Shown piece by piece: positions 17,121-27,212 of a DNA stretch of 55,351 nt. A model generated the notes under the pieces. That model had not been told where the DNA came from. It saw nothing but the letters and a program-made list of their open reading frames with translations, and searched no databases. The number at the start of each line of letters is the position of its first letter. Position 1 is the stretch's first letter. The stretch spans positions 1-55,351 of the forward strand of contig JAEEML010000025.1 in NCBI GenBank assembly GCA_016283195.1, given 5' to 3'. Position numbers and translations under genes: made by a program. The stretch is from Deltaproteobacteria bacterium. GTDB taxonomy: Bacteria > JAEEML01.

Positions 17121-19430
17121 TTAGAGCTTCATGCCTTTAAGTGCGGCAAAAGGATTGATTTTTGGCTCGCGGCCGGCAGCTGTGCTTTGCCGGGACTTGT
17201 TGCTAAAATTCTTTTTTGATTGCGCATTGTTAGAAACGCTACTATGCTGGGCGGGAGAGATATTATTTTGTGTATCGTGGCGGGCGCTCAGTGAAATGCG
17301 CTTTCTTACAACATCCACATCAAGCACCGTGACTTTGAGTTTATCTCCCAGCGATACTTCGGCTGCCGGGTCGCTGACAAAATGATCGGCCAACTGGCTC
17401 ACATGGATGAGGCCGTCTTGATGGACGCCGATATCCACAAAGGCACCAAAATTAGTGATATTGGTGACAATGCCTTCGAGCTCCATGCCGGGCACTAAAT
17501 CTTCTATAGTGCTCACATCTTCGCGGAATTTGGGCGGCGCAAAATCTTCTCGCGGGTCCAGGCCCGGTTTTAAAAGCTCGGTTACAATGTCGTTCAAAGT
17601 AGCCATGCCAACGTCTGCACTAACATAATTATTTAATTTTATTCGCTTTACTTCTTCACTTGAGCCAATGAGTGCAGTTAAATTTACTCCCAGATCGCGG
17701 GCCATTTGTTCTACCAGCGCATAGCGCTCCGGGTGCACGGCACTGGCATCAAGCGGGTTTTTTGCACCGCGAATACGCAAAAAACCCGCGGCCTGTTCAA
17801 AAGTTTTCGGGCCAATACCCGGCACTTTTAAGAGCTCTTTGCGGCTTTTGAAGCTGCCGCTCTCCTGGCGGTATTTGGTGATGCGCCCGGCGGCCACCGC
17901 GCCAATGCCGGCCACATAAGAGAGCAGGGCGGAGCTGGCGGTATTTAGTTCCACACCTACATAATTGACGCAGCTTTCCACCACATCATCGAGTTTTTTC
18001 TTTAATAGCTGCTGGGAAACATCATGTTGATATTGGCCTACGCCGATGGATTTGGGATCGATTTTTACCAGTTCGGCCAAGGGATCCTGCAACCTTCTGG
18101 CAATGGAGATGGCGCCGCGCACTGTGAGGTCTAAATTGGGAAATTCCTCTCTGGCTATGTCCGAGGCACTATAGACCGAGGCGCCTGATTCGCTGACCAT
18201 GACCACAATAATTTTGTCTTGCAGAGCTTTGTTTTTCAAAAGTGTGCGCACAAAGCTCTCTGTCTCACGGCCGGCTGTACCGTTACCGATAGCTATGGCA
18301 TAGGGCGCGTGCCTGGTGATAAATTCTCCAAGGACTTTAGTGGCTTCGGCTTCACCGCCAGTATGTGGATAAATAGTGATATTTTCAAGATAATTTCCAT
18401 TGTTATCAAGTGCTGCACATTTGCAACCGGTGCGAATTCCCGGGTCGATACCGATAACGCTTTTGCTGCCCATGGGCGCCGCCAGCAGGAGTTGGCGCAA
18501 ATTCTTGGCAAATACTTCCACGGCGCTTTTGTCGGCTTCAAGTTTATAAGTTGTGCGCAAATCGTTTTCGATGCTTGGGGCCAAAAGGCGGTTTAAACTG
18601 TCCTCTATAGCTTCATTTAGCAGGCAGTACCAAGGACTTTTGGGTTTCCCGGCCATAATGTTGATAATTGCCGGCAAAAGCGCCTTTTCATCCACTTCAA
18701 GGCTGGTGCGCAAAACACCCTCATTTTCGCCGCGCCGGACAGCTAGAAAGCGGTGAGAAGGCATCTCTGCCAGTTTTTCGCTATAATCATAATATTGTTC
18801 AAATTTTGTGGGCTCTTTGCTGGCTTTTGGCACCGCTTCGGCATGTAATACCGCATATTTGGCAAAATAATTGCGTACTAGGCTGCGTACTTCGACATTT
18901 TCGCTAATTAATTCGGCTACAATATCCTTAGCTCCGGAAAGAGCAGCGCTAGCACTTTCTATCCCCATGTCTTTATTGATATATTTTTCAACTTCTGCTT
19001 CTGGTGTGCTGGCGGTTCCCTGGGCCAAAATGAGCTCAGCCAAAGGCAAAAGGCCCTTTTCTCTGGCTATAGTGGCTCGCGTGCGTCTTTTGGGGCGATA
19101 TGGTAGATATAAATCTTCGAGCTCTGTTTTGGCTGTGCAGTTATAGAGAGCCTCTTTAAGTTCCTGGGTCATTTTCCCTTGCTCATTTATGGAATCTATG
19201 ATAGCTAGGCGCCGTTCGTGGAGCTCTTTTAGGTAGGTAAGACGCTCTTCAATGGTGCGGATTTGCACTTCATCTAAACTGCCTGTGCGCTCTTTGCGAT
19301 AGCGGGCGATAAAAGGAACTGTATTACCTTCTTGTAAAAGAGATATCGTAGCGGCGATTTTGGCGGTTGGCAGTTGCAATTCCGCACTTAATAAGTTTAC
19401 GGGATCAAAGGAAATGTTGATTTCTGACAT
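17121..19430 (-). CDS. tex: Tex-family RNA-binding transcription accessory protein (YqgF-like, HhH and S1 domains)
   Basis: TVPFIARYRKERTGSLDEVQIRTIEERL, IGIDPGIRTGCKCAALD, SIGVGQYQHDVSQ, KVPGIGPKTFEQAAGFLRI, S1 domain GMELEGIVTNITNFGAFVDIGVHQDGLIHVSQL. Confidence 0.97.
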   Translation of the reverse strand: MSEINISFDPVNLLSAELQLPTAKIAATISLLQEGNTVPFIARYRKERTGSLDEVQIRTIEERLTYLKELHERRLAIIDSINEQGKMTQELKEALYNCTAKTELEDLYLPYRPKRRTRATIAREKGLLPLAELILAQGTASTPEAEVEKYINKDMGIESASAALSGAKDIVAELISENVEVRSLVRNYFAKYAVLHAEAVPKASKEPTKFEQYYDYSEKLAEMPSHRFLAVRRGENEGVLRTSLEVDEKALLPAIINIMAGKPKSPWYCLLNEAIEDSLNRLLAPSIENDLRTTYKLEADKSAVEVFAKNLRQLLLAAPMGSKSVIGIDPGIRTGCKCAALDNNGNYLENITIYPHTGGEAEATKVLGEFITRHAPYAIAIGNGTAGRETESFVRTLLKNKALQDKIIVVMVSESGASVYSASDIAREEFPNLDLTVRGAISIARRLQDPLAELVKIDPKSIGVGQYQHDVSQQLLKKKLDDVVESCVNYVGVELNTASSALLSYVAGIGAVAAGRITKYRQESGSFKSRKELLKVPGIGPKTFEQAAGFLRIRGAKNPLDASAVHPERYALVEQMARDLGVNLTALIGSSEEVKRIKLNNYVSADVGMATLNDIVTELLKPGLDPREDFAPPKFREDVSTIEDLVPGMELEGIVTNITNFGAFVDIGVHQDGLIHVSQLADHFVSDPAAEVSLGDKLKVTVLDVDVVRKRISLSARHDTQNNISPAQHSSVSNNAQSKKNFSNKSRQSTAAGREPKINPFAALKGMKL

Positions 19431-19549
19431 AATAACTCCATGTACGAAAGACTATTCTTCCGTCTTTGCCGGTTTTTAGTGAAAGTCTCCTAATACTGCA
19501 AGCAAATTAACTTTAACCATGGCTATTGTTGCTGTTTGGGGAACATCAG

Positions 19550-21682
19550 ATGATGGCACTTTGGAAAAATTTTTTTAAACGTAATGCGCTTACCTTAATT
19601 ATGGCTATTGCCGGAGCGCTTTTGGCCTATTTGGCCCTCATTACTTTGCGCTTTGAGCTACTTAATGAGCTTAATCTCACCTGGCAGCAGGCCTTGCAAG
19701 GTGAAATTAACTACGGAACCCAATATGATATGGCGATTTTGCTTAGCGGCTGGACCGTTTGTCTCGCGCTATATGTCCTTTTCGGCCTTGCGCCAAAGGT
19801 GCCGGTAATAATTATTAACTGGGTGATATATATACCAAATTTGTCTAATTTACTCTTTTTTAAATACTTTGGCATGCGTCTTGAGTGGGACCTCGTAAAA
19901 GAGCATATTGTGGATTTACCCAGTGTGGCTGATAGCGCTGTTGCTTTATCACTTAATGTTGCTACCATATTGTCAATAATCACCATGCTGGCCTCCAGCG
20001 TGCTCATTGCTTTATGCCCAAAATGGCATTCCTGGCCACCGCACCATTTTACCAAAAGGTGGCAGGATATTTTGCTCTTCTCCAGGCTGCCGATGCTTTT
20101 TATAACTGTTTTATCTCTTTTGACATCTTTGGGACTTTGGAATTTTTGGGTAGATACTCAAAGAACAGGCCTGCTTTCCTCGCAAATTATCAAAATTTGG
20201 GTGGATCAAATATGTGGTTACCAGGTTTTTGCCAATAAGAGTGCCGCGACCTTTGTGCTGGCTAAAAATACCAAGCCGCCACTTGAAAAACCAGCGGAAA
20301 TTCTTGCTGACTACCGGAAATTATTAGAAAAAAGCCCATATAAAAGCAGCGAAAATTATGCTGATGGTTTTAGTGATTATCCGCTGGAGCCGGAACTTAT
20401 TAGCGCAGGAGATCCGGCTTGGCCGCTTTTAAGCACTTTGGAAAAAGATGATAATTTTAGCCAAAAGATGCGGGAAAATCTGGGCCTTCCTGCTACGGGA
20501 AAACCCAATGTAATCATGCTGTTTGTGGAATCATTCCGGGCTTATGAGTTTTTGCATCCGGAATTTGGCCCCTTTACATTTCCCCAGACCAAGGAGCTTC
20601 TGGCAAAGCATGGAATTTTCTTTCCAAAAACTTATAGCAGTTCCTGGGCCTCCGGCCAAACAGCCCGCGGCCAGTTTTCTACCGAGTGCTCAATAATGCC
20701 CAATAACCAAGGGCAGCCGACCTATGTCGCTTATACTGCCCTTAGTATTTTGTGTTTGCCGGAGTTTTTGCGGCAAAATGGCTATGAAACTGTGTGGACG
20801 GCTACTATCAGCAGCTCTTTTCACACTATGGGCCTCTGGGCCAGCTTGCATGGCTACAATAAATTTTATGATGGCGATTATTTTGAAGGCAAAGTTCCTC
20901 CTATAGAGCCGGGGTGGGGCAAAGAGGATTATGGCTATTTGGAAGAGAGTGTAAAATTGCTGGAAAGTATCGCCAAAGAGGGCAAGCCTATCTATGCTAA
21001 TTTGCAAACATTATCTACCCATCACCCGCATAGTATTATGCCTGGTTATGAAATACCAGATTATCTTAAAGAAAAATATAAAATGAATGATGAATACGAA
21101 AAATTCTTCTCCCGCTGGCGCTACGAAGACGCGGCATTGGGGAATTTTTTTAATAAGCTCTTTGCTTCCGAGCTAGGCGACAATACCATAGTTATTATGG
21201 TTGGCGACCATGCCTCCCCGGGGCGTAGCGGTGACAAAGTGCCGATTTTGGCTTTGCAGGAGCGCCATAGCCGCATTGTTTTGGCCTTAGTTACTAAAAA
21301 TATGAAAAAACCGGCGGAAATTCCCTGGCCGGTGCACCAAATAGATATTGCGCCGACAGTTGCTCATATAATTGGCCTTAGCGGTAAAGTGAGCTGGCTT
21401 GGGCGCGGCCTTTTTGCCCGGCCCGGTTCGCCTTGGATTTATTCTTTTGGTGGTGGGCGCCAGCAATTTGTTCTAGGCGAACGGCACTGCTATAAACTTC
21501 CCGGCCGCGAAAACTGTTTTGATGTAAAAGAGGGCGATCCGCTCTTTGCGAAAAAACCAACGCCCCAGAGTTTTAATGAAAAAGATGAGAAAATGTTAGA
21601 TTATGTCGATACCTTTTACCGCGCCAACCTGGAAGCTATAGCCGGGAATAAGATATATCCCTATCAAGCTAGACAGTATTAA
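19550..21682 (+). CDS. LTA synthase/phosphoglycerol-transferase family sulfatase-like membrane enzyme
   Basis: N-terminal TM helices; NVIMLFVESFRAYEF, SSWASGQTARGQFSTECSIMPN (candidate nucleophile Thr), IVIMVGDHASP. Confidence 0.85.
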   Translation: MMALWKNFFKRNALTLIMAIAGALLAYLALITLRFELLNELNLTWQQALQGEINYGTQYDMAILLSGWTVCLALYVLFGLAPKVPVIIINWVIYIPNLSNLLFFKYFGMRLEWDLVKEHIVDLPSVADSAVALSLNVATILSIITMLASSVLIALCPKWHSWPPHHFTKRWQDILLFSRLPMLFITVLSLLTSLGLWNFWVDTQRTGLLSSQIIKIWVDQICGYQVFANKSAATFVLAKNTKPPLEKPAEILADYRKLLEKSPYKSSENYADGFSDYPLEPELISAGDPAWPLLSTLEKDDNFSQKMRENLGLPATGKPNVIMLFVESFRAYEFLHPEFGPFTFPQTKELLAKHGIFFPKTYSSSWASGQTARGQFSTECSIMPNNQGQPTYVAYTALSILCLPEFLRQNGYETVWTATISSSFHTMGLWASLHGYNKFYDGDYFEGKVPPIEPGWGKEDYGYLEESVKLLESIAKEGKPIYANLQTLSTHHPHSIMPGYEIPDYLKEKYKMNDEYEKFFSRWRYEDAALGNFFNKLFASELGDNTIVIMVGDHASPGRSGDKVPILALQERHSRIVLALVTKNMKKPAEIPWPVHQIDIAPTVAHIIGLSGKVSWLGRGLFARPGSPWIYSFGGGRQQFVLGERHCYKLPGRENCFDVKEGDPLFAKKPTPQSFNEKDEKMLDYVDTFYRANLEAIAGNKIYPYQARQY

Positions 21683-22505
21683 TAACAGGATTTTCGCCAA
21701 TATCTTGAATAATTTCGCCAACTTCTTGCACTTCGATATATGAGCCGGAAAGCGGATTTTTGATGCTTGTCACCGGGCTTTTAATAGTGGCGGTGACTAG
21801 AGAGCGCTCAAAAGCCAGGTCACAGGACGGTTCCATGACGCAATCAATGAGGCAGAGATTTTTGGCATAGCAGAGCGGCTGGGTGCCGCCGATACGGCAA
21901 CGAATGAGGGTGAGATTTTGCGCATACCAACCTAAATATTCTCCCATTAGAGTGCTGTCGATAACTGTGGTATTTTGGCTGTGCCAAAAGGCATCTTTGG
22001 TGTCTAACTTAGAATTATAAATAGTGGCGTTTTCTACATATTGAAAAGAATATTTGCCATGCATTTTTAAATCACTGATGGTTAAATCAGTGCTTTTTAA
22101 AAGGGCATATTCCGCCGTAAGCTCACTTTCTTCTATGGCGATATTATGGCAAAACCAGCCGAATTCCGCAGAATTTATGGTGCAGTTTTGTATTTTAATC
22201 CGGGAACATTCTCTGAGAGTTTTTATGCCGTTTAATTTGCAATTTTCAAGAGATATGTCTTTGTCATACCATAGCGGAGCGCGGCAGGTTGTGCTCATGT
22301 CGGCAGCGATTACTCGCCCGTGCTCCACATGCCAGAGGGGATAGCGGAGGTTAAAAACACAATCATTTACTGTGACGTTGCGGCACTCTTTAAGGGCCGA
22401 TTCGCCGTCCTTAGGGCCGGCAAAAGTGCATTTTTCAATGCGGGCACCATTAAGGCCATAGAGGGCGCGCTCTTCATCGAGTGTTAGATTTTTGTATTCT
22501 TTCAT
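21669..22505 (-). CDS. DUF3737 family protein (right-handed beta-helix)
   Basis: Repeating IxxCxxxS/ENCxLxG rungs; family-like sequences (LWYDKDISLENCKLNGIKTLRECSRIKIQNCTINSAEFGWF, KYSFQYVENATIYNSKLDTKDAFWHSQN). Confidence 0.85.
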   Translation of the reverse strand: MKEYKNLTLDEERALYGLNGARIEKCTFAGPKDGESALKECRNVTVNDCVFNLRYPLWHVEHGRVIAADMSTTCRAPLWYDKDISLENCKLNGIKTLRECSRIKIQNCTINSAEFGWFCHNIAIEESELTAEYALLKSTDLTISDLKMHGKYSFQYVENATIYNSKLDTKDAFWHSQNTTVIDSTLMGEYLGWYAQNLTLIRCRIGGTQPLCYAKNLCLIDCVMEPSCDLAFERSLVTATIKSPVTSIKNPLSGSYIEVQEVGEIIQDIGENPVINTV

Positions 22506-22523
22506 GGATAACCTCGCCAGATA

Positions 22524-24437
22524 TTAAAGCATTTTTATACTTTCAAGAGAACCATCAAGTATTTCCACTACAGCTTTAATGCGGGCATCACCGGCAGCTT
22601 TTTGGTGCATCTCGCGCAGGCGATTTTTGGCTTTGGCCGAAGCCTGCTCACATAGCGGTGGCTCGGCATTTTGGCTAAGCTCGTTAACAATTTCTATTTT
22701 TATGGGGTGTTTAAAATATTTTTCGGCAAAGTCACGCGCTTTTTTCATGTGCTCAGGCGCGGCTAAATAGCTGCGATAAAAGTCATTTCCCTTAAAACAG
22801 AGTTGAATTACATCAGGTGTAAAAGCATTAAGATAAGCATGCTCCAAAACCGGTGCCAGAGCTGGGTCGTAATTGTTGAGCTGTTTTACAAAATCCGCCC
22901 AACTCGGCCCCTCTTGGCCGGGATTCAGAGCCGGGGCTTGCGGCATAGGGGCAAATTGCTCTTTTGCTGTTTCCTTTTGCGGCACCTCTACCGGCGACGC
23001 GGGCGGGGCAACGCTTTCCCGGGCTAAAATGTAACTATCGGCTGGGTGTGGTGGCTCTTCCTCCGGCGGCATGGAAGCCGGCGCCGATAGTTCAGGAGCA
23101 GCCGGTGGCGGCGGAGAAGGCGGAGAAGGTGGCAATGGCGGCTGAACAGCTACCGCTATTTCTGCCGGTTTGGTTTTAGGTAGCTCCGGTTTAGCTATAA
23201 CTTTCGGCGGCTCCTGCTCCATGCTTTTTTCCGCCGGCATGGGGGCAATCGGCGGGGCCTTTATTGTATAATCATCAGGCACGGACGGCTTAACCGGGGC
23301 ACCGGCGTAAATACTACGCAATTCGTTTAAAATAGCGCTTAAATTATTGGTATGCTCCACGGCGCTACAGCGCAAAATGGCCATATCCAGGATTAATTTT
23401 GGGATAGGGGCATTTCTCAGCTCACGTATTGTGGCAGAAATAAAAGAGAAAAAGCGCTGTAAATCAATTGGCCCGGCTGCCTGAGCCAAGCGGCGCATAG
23501 TAGCCAGTTCACTTTCGGAGCGTTCTAATTGATCCATCGGCAAACCGGCGGAAATAACTGCCAAATCGCGCAATTGCTCGGCTAAAAGCGATGTAAAATC
23601 AACCAGATCATGCCCGGCGCCATAAACATAATTTATAGCGGCTATAGCTCTTTCCGGCTTACGTTCCACAATGCCGATGAGGGCCTCTTCCACATAGTGG
23701 CGATCTACAGCGCCAATGGCTTCGATGACCCGCTCTTCGCTCAAATCATCGCCGCAAAAGGCAATAGCCTGCTCCAAAAGAGACTGGGCATCGCGCATAC
23801 TGCCTTGTGATTCGCGGATAATGACCCTGAGGGCATCGCTACCGATATTTATTTTTTCGGCTTGCATCATCTCCGTAAGGCGGGCCAGCATTTCACTACC
23901 TGGCACGCGGCGAAAATCAAAGCGCTGGCAGCGTGAGAGAATGGTGATGGGAATCTTTTGCGGCTCGGTGGTGGCAAAAATGAATTTTACATGGGGCGGC
24001 GGCTCTTCCAGCGTTTTTAAAAGCGCATTAAAAGCGCTGGTGGAGAGCATGTGCACTTCATCGATGATGTAAATCTTAAAGCGGCTTTTGGCCGGCAGAT
24101 AGCGCACGCTTTCTCTAAGTTCGCGGATATTATCAACGCTGGTATTGGAAGCGCCGTCTATTTCATAAACATCAGGTGAGCTGCCTTCGCTGATTTCTAT
24201 ACAATTTGTGCACTTGCCGCAGGGGTTGACACTGAGCCCCTCTTCGCAATTCAGGGCTTTGGCTAAAATGCGGGCTGCCGAAGTTTTGCCCACGCCGCGG
24301 CAACCGGTAAAAAGAAAAGCATGATGCACTCTGCCGGTGGCAATGGCGTTGCTGAGCGTTTGCACAACGTGCTGTTGGCCGACAAGTTCTTTAAAATTGG
24401 TTGGGCGCCATTTACGGGCCAGAACAAGGTAACTCAT
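22524..24437 (-). CDS. dnaX: DNA polymerase III subunit gamma/tau
   Basis: MSYLVLARKWRPTNFKELVGQQHVVQTL, GCRGVGKTSAARILAKALNCE, Cys zinc module, Pro-rich linker. Confidence 0.98.
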   Translation of the reverse strand: MSYLVLARKWRPTNFKELVGQQHVVQTLSNAIATGRVHHAFLFTGCRGVGKTSAARILAKALNCEEGLSVNPCGKCTNCIEISEGSSPDVYEIDGASNTSVDNIRELRESVRYLPAKSRFKIYIIDEVHMLSTSAFNALLKTLEEPPPHVKFIFATTEPQKIPITILSRCQRFDFRRVPGSEMLARLTEMMQAEKINIGSDALRVIIRESQGSMRDAQSLLEQAIAFCGDDLSEERVIEAIGAVDRHYVEEALIGIVERKPERAIAAINYVYGAGHDLVDFTSLLAEQLRDLAVISAGLPMDQLERSESELATMRRLAQAAGPIDLQRFFSFISATIRELRNAPIPKLILDMAILRCSAVEHTNNLSAILNELRSIYAGAPVKPSVPDDYTIKAPPIAPMPAEKSMEQEPPKVIAKPELPKTKPAEIAVAVQPPLPPSPPSPPPPAAPELSAPASMPPEEEPPHPADSYILARESVAPPASPVEVPQKETAKEQFAPMPQAPALNPGQEGPSWADFVKQLNNYDPALAPVLEHAYLNAFTPDVIQLCFKGNDFYRSYLAAPEHMKKARDFAEKYFKHPIKIEIVNELSQNAEPPLCEQASAKAKNRLREMHQKAAGDARIKAVVEILDGSLESIKML

Positions 24438-24459
24438 TTTTCACCAAATTACTTAATAG

Positions 24460-24480
24460 AGCGGCTCCCCGAAAGCCGCT
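24460..24480. promoter_or_regulatory. Perfect 7-bp stem-loop in the queE-dnaX gap; terminator-like on the + strand (TTTCTTTCT follows), 5' UTR hairpin for dnaX on the - strand
   Basis: AGCGGCT-CCCCGAA-AGCCGCT. Confidence 0.55.
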
Positions 24481-24562
24481 TTTCTTTCTACTACTCAAAG
24501 CGGGCCAAAAGCAAGAGTTTAGAGAGCAGGGCATAATGCGGAGCGGCGGCAATAGTACACCT

Positions 24563-25204
24563 TTACTCCACTCCCACCACCTTATGCAACTGAATACTAA
24601 GACGCCACTCGGGATGCTCTTCACAGTAGGCGACAGCTGAGGCTAAGTTGCTTTTATATTTAATATTATCGCATGGTTGCAGAAAAAAGTATTTAAAAGA
24701 AAGCGTGGCTAATTTTTCTAAATCCAGCCCCTCTTGCGGATAGACGGCTTTTAACTCGCTGCCGCTCGTTTGCTTTAGCTTGGCTCCGGCTTTGGGGCTC
24801 ACGGTCAGCCAGTCGATGGGCAGGGTAGTGGCAATGGTGCCGTTGGTTTCGCAGGCAACGGTGGCTCCGGCTGCATGGCAGGCTTGGCAGAGAGCTTCAT
24901 CGAGTTGCAAGAGCGGTTCACCGCCGGTAAAAATAATATATGGCTTTGTTCCGGCCGATTGGGGCCAAAGTTTCAGGGCTTTTTGCGCCAGTTCGCCGGC
25001 ATCAGCAAAAATGCCGCCGCTTTCTTTGGCCGGAGCTCTCAAATCAGTATCGCAAAAATGGCAAATAGTACCACTAGTTAGGCGATCTTCTTCGCGCCCG
25101 CTCCAGAGATTGCACCCCATAAAGCGGATAAATATTGCCGGCCGGCCGGCCTCGCGGCCTTCGCCTTGGAGAGAGTAAAAAATCTCTTTTACGGCATAGC
25201 TCAT
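24563..25204 (-). CDS. queE: 7-carboxy-7-deazaguanine synthase (radical SAM)
   Basis: MSYAVKEIFYSLQGEGREAGRPAIFIRFMGCNLWSGREEDRLTSGTICHFCDTD; FTGGEPLLQ. Confidence 0.93.
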   Translation of the reverse strand: MSYAVKEIFYSLQGEGREAGRPAIFIRFMGCNLWSGREEDRLTSGTICHFCDTDLRAPAKESGGIFADAGELAQKALKLWPQSAGTKPYIIFTGGEPLLQLDEALCQACHAAGATVACETNGTIATTLPIDWLTVSPKAGAKLKQTSGSELKAVYPQEGLDLEKLATLSFKYFFLQPCDNIKYKSNLASAVAYCEEHPEWRLSIQLHKVVGVE

Positions 25205-25225
25205 ATAAACCTCATAACATGCTGA

Positions 25226-26632
25226 TTATACAATATTTTCGCAGGCATCATGCAGGGCTTCGGCCAGGGTAGGGTGGGCATGGCAGGTATATTTTACCTC
25301 ATGGGCAGTCATTTTTTTATCTACCAGAATAGTGGCTTCGGCAATGAGCTCGCTGGCATGGGGGCCAAAAATTTGTACGCCGATAATTTCTTTTGTCTCG
25401 GCTTTGGTCACCACTTTAACCAGGCCATCGGCAGCTAACGGCTGGCCATTTTGTAAACCCATCATGGATTGCGCGCGGCCATTGGCCGCAAAGTAGCTTT
25501 TGCCGCAAACTGTCTTAAGCCCCAGCTTTTTAGCTTTAGCCTCGCTTAGCCCAACAGTGGCAAGTTCCGGTTCTGTATAAATAACAGCCGGAATATTAGA
25601 AACCTGTACCTTTGCATTTTTATTGATTAATTTTGCAATGAGTACTCTGGCTTCTGTTTCGGCTTTGTGGGCCAGCATCGGGCCCTTAATGGCATCGCCG
25701 ATGGCATAAATACCGGCTTTTGTGGTGGCGTAATTTTCATCAACAACAATATATCCGCGCTCATCCAATTGCACGCCGGCCTCAATCAATCCCATATCGG
25801 TGGTATTGGGGCGGCGACCGACAGCCACCAGCACTTTGTCGGCCAAAAATTCAGTTACCTCTCCGCTAAGTTCGCATTGCACAAAAGCGGCTTCATATCC
25901 TTCGCCCATTGCTGTGGTTTCGCGGCGAACAGCGATTTTTAGCACTTTGGCGCCGGTATAAATATCAAGGCCACGTTTTTTGAGCGCTCTTTCAAATAAA
26001 ACAGCTATTTGCTTATCATCAAGGCCAGCTATTTGGGGCAGCATTTCCAAAATAGTGACCTGGCTGCCAAAAAATTGCCACACTCTGCCGAGCTCCAAAC
26101 CGATGGCTCCGCCGCCGATAATTACCAACTTATGAGGAGCTTTACCAAAGGAGAGCGCATCAGTTGAGGAGACAATATACCGGTGATCAAAAGGAGCAAA
26201 GGGCAGTTCTGCCTCTTTTGAACCAGGTGCCAAAATGATTTTATCGGCCGAAATTTGTTCTGTGTTATCGCCATTTTTGCAGAGCAGAGAGCCATCTTTT
26301 TGCAAAAAAGCCCGGCCGGTGAAAATAGTAATGCCCCTGGAGAGCATTAGCTGATTGATACCTTCTGCCAGCTTGGCAATTATAGCTTCCTTGCGAGACA
26401 TTTGCCAGGCAAGAGTAGATTCTTCATAAAATGCAGGCCTCATAAAATCTCTAGCTTCAAGCAGCACTTTTGAAGGAATGCATCCTCTATTCAGGCAGGT
26501 GCCGCCGAGATTTTTATCCTGCTCGATAAGAGCAACCTTTAGGCCGGCTTTGCCCGCCTCGGCTGCCGCCACATAGCCGGCCGGCCCGCCGCCCACAATA
26601 GCCAAATCAAAATTAGTTACCGGTTCCATCAT
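25226..26632 (-). CDS. lpdA: Dihydrolipoyl dehydrogenase
   Basis: GGTCLNRGCIPSK redox motif, GGGAIGLELG, AIGDAI, CHAHPTLAEALHDA. Confidence 0.95.
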   Translation of the reverse strand: MMEPVTNFDLAIVGGGPAGYVAAAEAGKAGLKVALIEQDKNLGGTCLNRGCIPSKVLLEARDFMRPAFYEESTLAWQMSRKEAIIAKLAEGINQLMLSRGITIFTGRAFLQKDGSLLCKNGDNTEQISADKIILAPGSKEAELPFAPFDHRYIVSSTDALSFGKAPHKLVIIGGGAIGLELGRVWQFFGSQVTILEMLPQIAGLDDKQIAVLFERALKKRGLDIYTGAKVLKIAVRRETTAMGEGYEAAFVQCELSGEVTEFLADKVLVAVGRRPNTTDMGLIEAGVQLDERGYIVVDENYATTKAGIYAIGDAIKGPMLAHKAETEARVLIAKLINKNAKVQVSNIPAVIYTEPELATVGLSEAKAKKLGLKTVCGKSYFAANGRAQSMMGLQNGQPLAADGLVKVVTKAETKEIIGVQIFGPHASELIAEATILVDKKMTAHEVKYTCHAHPTLAEALHDACENIV

Positions 26633-27212
26633 CGTTTTGCCCCCCCTTTCCCGGCAATTTAACCAGAGCGGTTTGCAGAATATTCCACACTTGCTGGCTG
26701 TTTAAAAAACGGGTGGTAAATTGGCCAAAACTGATGGTATCGCCAAAAAAGAGCTCATACTCTTTGCGCGGCTCCAAGGGAAATGAATTTATAGTAGTAC
26801 CGTTGGTCGAGCCTAAGTCGCTGATAGTAAAACGCTTTTTTTGCTCGTCATATATAAAACAGGCATGGCGCTTGGAAATACGGCTATCGGGAATAACAAT
26901 ATCAGAAAGATTAGTGCGCCCTAAGCTGATGCGCTCTTTAAAAGGATTTATGGCTTTTTTGGTGATGGGCACCAAAGCATAATCTATGAGTTTATGGTGC
27001 AGCCGCCAGCCTCGCTCTTCCAGGCGATTTAGCTCTTCCAGGCGGTTTAATAAATCCGGCGCCATGGCCGCCACCTGGGTGGAGACGGTAAAACGTTTTT
27101 GATCCGGGGGAGTTGCCGATTCAATGAGCAAAAACGGGTAGTTGTGCTTGGCAACAAATGTTTCGCAATCCAGCATGCGTTCTTCAACATACTTATCCAA
27201 AGATTCCATCAT
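26613..27212 (-). CDS. FHA domain protein
   Basis: ISLGRTNLSDIVIPDSRISKRHACFIY...FTISDLGSTNGTTINSF. Confidence 0.9.
   Translation of the reverse strand: MMESLDKYVEERMLDCETFVAKHNYPFLLIESATPPDQKRFTVSTQVAAMAPDLLNRLEELNRLEERGWRLHHKLIDYALVPITKKAINPFKERISLGRTNLSDIVIPDSRISKRHACFIYDEQKKRFTISDLGSTNGTTINSFPLEPRKEYELFFGDTISFGQFTTRFLNSQQVWNILQTALVKLPGKGGQNDDGTGN

Noticed and set aside
22739-22746. Second A6 run in dnaX (ATG AAA AAA GCG) considered as frameshift site
   Set aside because: Lies in the C-terminal domain, too far downstream for a gamma product, and not in canonical phase.
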